A DNA stretch of 64,000 bases from Diplonema papillatum (lineage: Eukaryota > Euglenozoa > Diplonemea > Diplonemida > Diplonemidae). Below the pieces are notes generated by a model. It saw nothing but the letters and a program-made list of their open reading frames with translations. It searched no databases and was not told the DNA's origin. Positions 62,361-64,000 of this stretch are shown in pieces. The stretch spans positions 434,001 to 498,000 of the forward strand of contig JAPJBO010000036.1 in NCBI GenBank assembly GCA_030068145.1. The letters are read 5' to 3'. Each line of letters begins with the position of its first letter. The stretch's first letter is position 1. Position numbers and translations under genes: made by a program.

Positions 62361-63155
62361 TCAATCCGCTTCATCTTTCACGTCGTAGTAGTCGACGTGG
62401 CCGCCGTTCTCGAAGGCGTTGTTCCTCAGCAAGCGCGCGAGCACAGCCGCCGAAGCCGAAGGGTCCACCAGCGAGCCGCTTCCTTTCATGCCGCAGAACT
62501 GCTTCTTCACCTCAGCGTCCGCGTGACCACTCCGGATTTCCGCGTGCATCGCCGTGTCCATGGGGCCGGGCGCGTAGTTCAGGAAGCGCACGTCCGGAAA
62601 CTCGAGCGCCGCACACCGCATGTACATGTCCCGGGCGGCCTTCGCGCTGCAGTACAGGGAGAACCCTTTCATCGGCTGCAGGGCCAAGAGAGACGACACG
62701 TTAACGACCGCGAGCTTCGACACCTTCCCTGAGGTCTTCAACGGAGAAAAAAAGGAAAGAAACGCGTTCGTGACCAGCATGCAGGCGGACACGTTGGCGT
62801 TCACGTTTTCGACGGCTTCGGAGGAAGGAATCAAGGCGCAAGGTTGCAGGGTTCCGATCGAGCCCGCGTTGTTGATGAGGATCACCTCGGCAAAATCAGA
62901 GTCCGCAAACGGTGCCAGAGCGGCCGTCAGCGACGATACGACACTGTTCAGGTCGCTCATGTCGAGCTCCACTGTTCGGCACAGCGCTGCAGAGGCCGCC
63001 GCCTTCACTTCCTTCACACTGTCCTGCGCTCCCGCTGCGCCACTTCCCCTGTGGCTCAGCAGGAACTCATTCACGAACGCGTTCCTTGCCAGCTCGACCG
63101 CGACACACTTACCGAACCCCCGGTTCGCGCCGGTGACGACAGCGAGACGGCTCAT
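62361..63155 (-). CDS. SPR: Sepiapterin reductase (SDR family)
   Basis: 264 aa, single exon. Catalyses the NADPH-dependent reduction of 6-pyruvoyl-tetrahydropterin (and sepiapterin), the last step of tetrahydrobiopterin synthesis in the cytosol. SDR signatures: cofactor loop TGANRGFG (8-15), LINNAGSIG (93-101), catalytic Ser in VNVSSLLALQPMKGF (~154), YCSAK with Tyr168 and Lys172. The residues that set it apart from other SDRs match animal sepiapterin reductases: SSLLALQPMKGFSLYC, AARDMY, LNYAPGPMDT and a C-terminal HVDYYD. Complete; start ATG at 63155, stop TGA. No neighbour shares the pathway. Third-position G/C is high, as in the other exons. Confidence 0.95.
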   Translation of the reverse strand: MSRLAVVTGANRGFGKCVAVELARNAFVNEFLLSHRGSGAAGAQDSVKEVKAAASAALCRTVELDMSDLNSVVSSLTAALAPFADSDFAEVILINNAGSIGTLQPCALIPSSEAVENVNANVSACMLVTNAFLSFFSPLKTSGKVSKLAVVNVSSLLALQPMKGFSLYCSAKAARDMYMRCAALEFPDVRFLNYAPGPMDTAMHAEIRSGHADAEVKKQFCGMKGSGSLVDPSASAAVLARLLRNNAFENGGHVDYYDVKDEAD

Positions 63156-63489
63156 CTTTTGATTCTCTTTGTTTCGTAATGAGCGTCCTGCCTAGTGAGG
63201 AAAAGGTAGCGAAATGAAGGCTGCAACTGTGAGAGAGAGAAACTGGAGGATGGCCACAGCATGTGTACTCGCGGGGTTCAGTGTCCATGATCTTTTGGCG
63301 CAAACGGGAAAGCGAAGATTCCGATGCTTTTCGGACTATGAACTCGTAAGCAACTTCCAACAACCGACTAGAGTTGCACCGCGCCGAAAGCGCGGAAAAA
63401 GTGACCCTTCTGGAGTCACGAAAAGCTGGCATAGTGTGGTACTCATTTGCTTGCAAATAACTCCCCACTAACGCAGCGCGCGTGCGAAA

Positions 63490-63560
63490 TGTCGGACGCT
63501 AGCGTCTGTCAAGAGCATGCGTGACTCAGCCGTGTTTTAAAGGTGAGATGAGAGGCATCG
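63490..63560 (+). repeat. Dispersed repeat G, copy 2
   Basis: TGTCGGACGCTAGCGTCTGT CAAGAGCATGCGTG, then AAAGGTGAGATGAGAGGCAT, as at 15888-15960 (which lacks 16 bases in the middle). Confidence 0.8.
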
Positions 63561-63740
63561 GCTCTCACTACAAACTGTCGGATGCTTCTTCTTCTGTTGG
63601 CACATGTCGTTCGCCTCCACTCTCATCAGGGCAGTCCCTACATCCAGCTGTGCAGCGACACAGAATGGTCTCCCGATGTGCAGCGTCGATGTGGGTTGCC
63701 AATACAGATACTACCACCACTTCAGTTGTCAATAAACACG

Positions 63741-63805
63741 GCTTTGCTTGTACGAGCCGGGGGAAACTACTGCTAGCGAGTGAACATGATCGTTACACGG
63801 TGAAG
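63741..63805 (+). repeat. Family C fragment
   Basis: TTGCTTGTACGAGCCGGGGG then CTAGCGAGTGAACATGATCG TTA; stem arms lost. Confidence 0.5.
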
Positions 63806-63885
63806 TCCAGCAACTTTGGCTCGAGTGAAACCAGAGTCTCCAAAAGCGGGTGTGCCACGTCCACAAATAGGGTGTGTGCCACACC

Positions 63886-64000
63886 CGGAATAGGGTGTGA
63901 TATAGGGTGTGATATAGGGTGTGATATAGGATGTGATATAGGGTGTGATATAGGGTGTGATATAGGGTGTGATATAGGGTGTGATATAGGGTGTGATATA
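63886..64000. repeat. 12-bp tandem repeat running off the window
   Basis: ATAGGGTGTGAT repeated nine to ten times up to the last base, preceded by diverged units (TAGGGTGTGTGCCACACC). G-rich on one strand like a telomere, but there is no sign that this is a chromosome end. Confidence 0.9.

Noticed and set aside
63886..64000. Telomere
   Set aside because: The 12-bp unit ATAGGGTGTGAT is not a known telomere repeat and the window edge is arbitrary.

Overview
This window reads as nuclear DNA of a unicellular eukaryote. Bacterial, organellar or viral origin is unlikely. Protein-coding segments are separate blocks with strong G/C preference at third codon positions. They are bounded by spliceosomal signals (a donor close to GTRYGC; an acceptor with a pyrimidine tract and CAG) and lie in roughly 50% GC, repeat-rich sequence. 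Several joins can be proved, because a known protein fold runs across the intron in frame (SAM50, thioredoxin). The lineage cannot be named from the sequence alone. A Sfi1/calponin-homology protein hints at a centrin/flagellar cytoskeleton, and sepiapterin reductase at tetrahydrobiopterin synthesis.

Every confidently identified gene is on the minus strand. From high to low coordinate these are: a sepiapterin reductase (62361-63155); a complete three-exon SAM50/Omp85 outer-membrane assembly protein (58186-60579); a small signal-peptide plus single-TM protein (first exon 55648-55917); a short terminal exon (53682-53819); a PDZ protein with five C-terminal repeats (48820-50067); a coiled-coil protein with a PI3K-RBD-like N-terminus (45307-47196); a multi-thioredoxin protein in modular exons (37264-40790); a Pro/Ser-rich exon (31365-32814) that probably belongs to the same gene as the large Sfi1/CH exon (24567-27527); an organellar-type DEAD-box helicase (13065-14678), preceded by the last exon of another gene (14973-15071); and a low-complexity/coiled-coil gene region (exons 8734-10794, 4936-5915, 3232-4503).

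The rest is mostly repeat. There are at least eight dispersed families, many placed inside introns or exactly at intron ends: a ~230-bp terminal-inverted-repeat element (family A), a leader/acceptor element carrying branch site and pyrimidine tract (family B), and hairpin families C and D that keep their stems by compensatory change. There are three long satellites: a 21-bp unit at 28.6-31.2 kb, a palindrome-containing array at 51.4-53.5 kb and a 25-bp unit at 24.2 kb. A rearranged large-subunit rRNA fragment lies at 33.1-34.2 kb. Several decayed open reading frames (0.3-1.2, 7.1-7.8, 12.1-13.1, 20.3-21.3 kb) look like dead mobile-element or host genes.

Recurring themes are tandem duplication of single exons (three genes) and repeat families that supply or abut splice sites. 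The genes do not form one pathway. They cover mitochondrial outer-membrane biogenesis, probable organellar RNA remodelling, redox, pterin metabolism and cytoskeleton.
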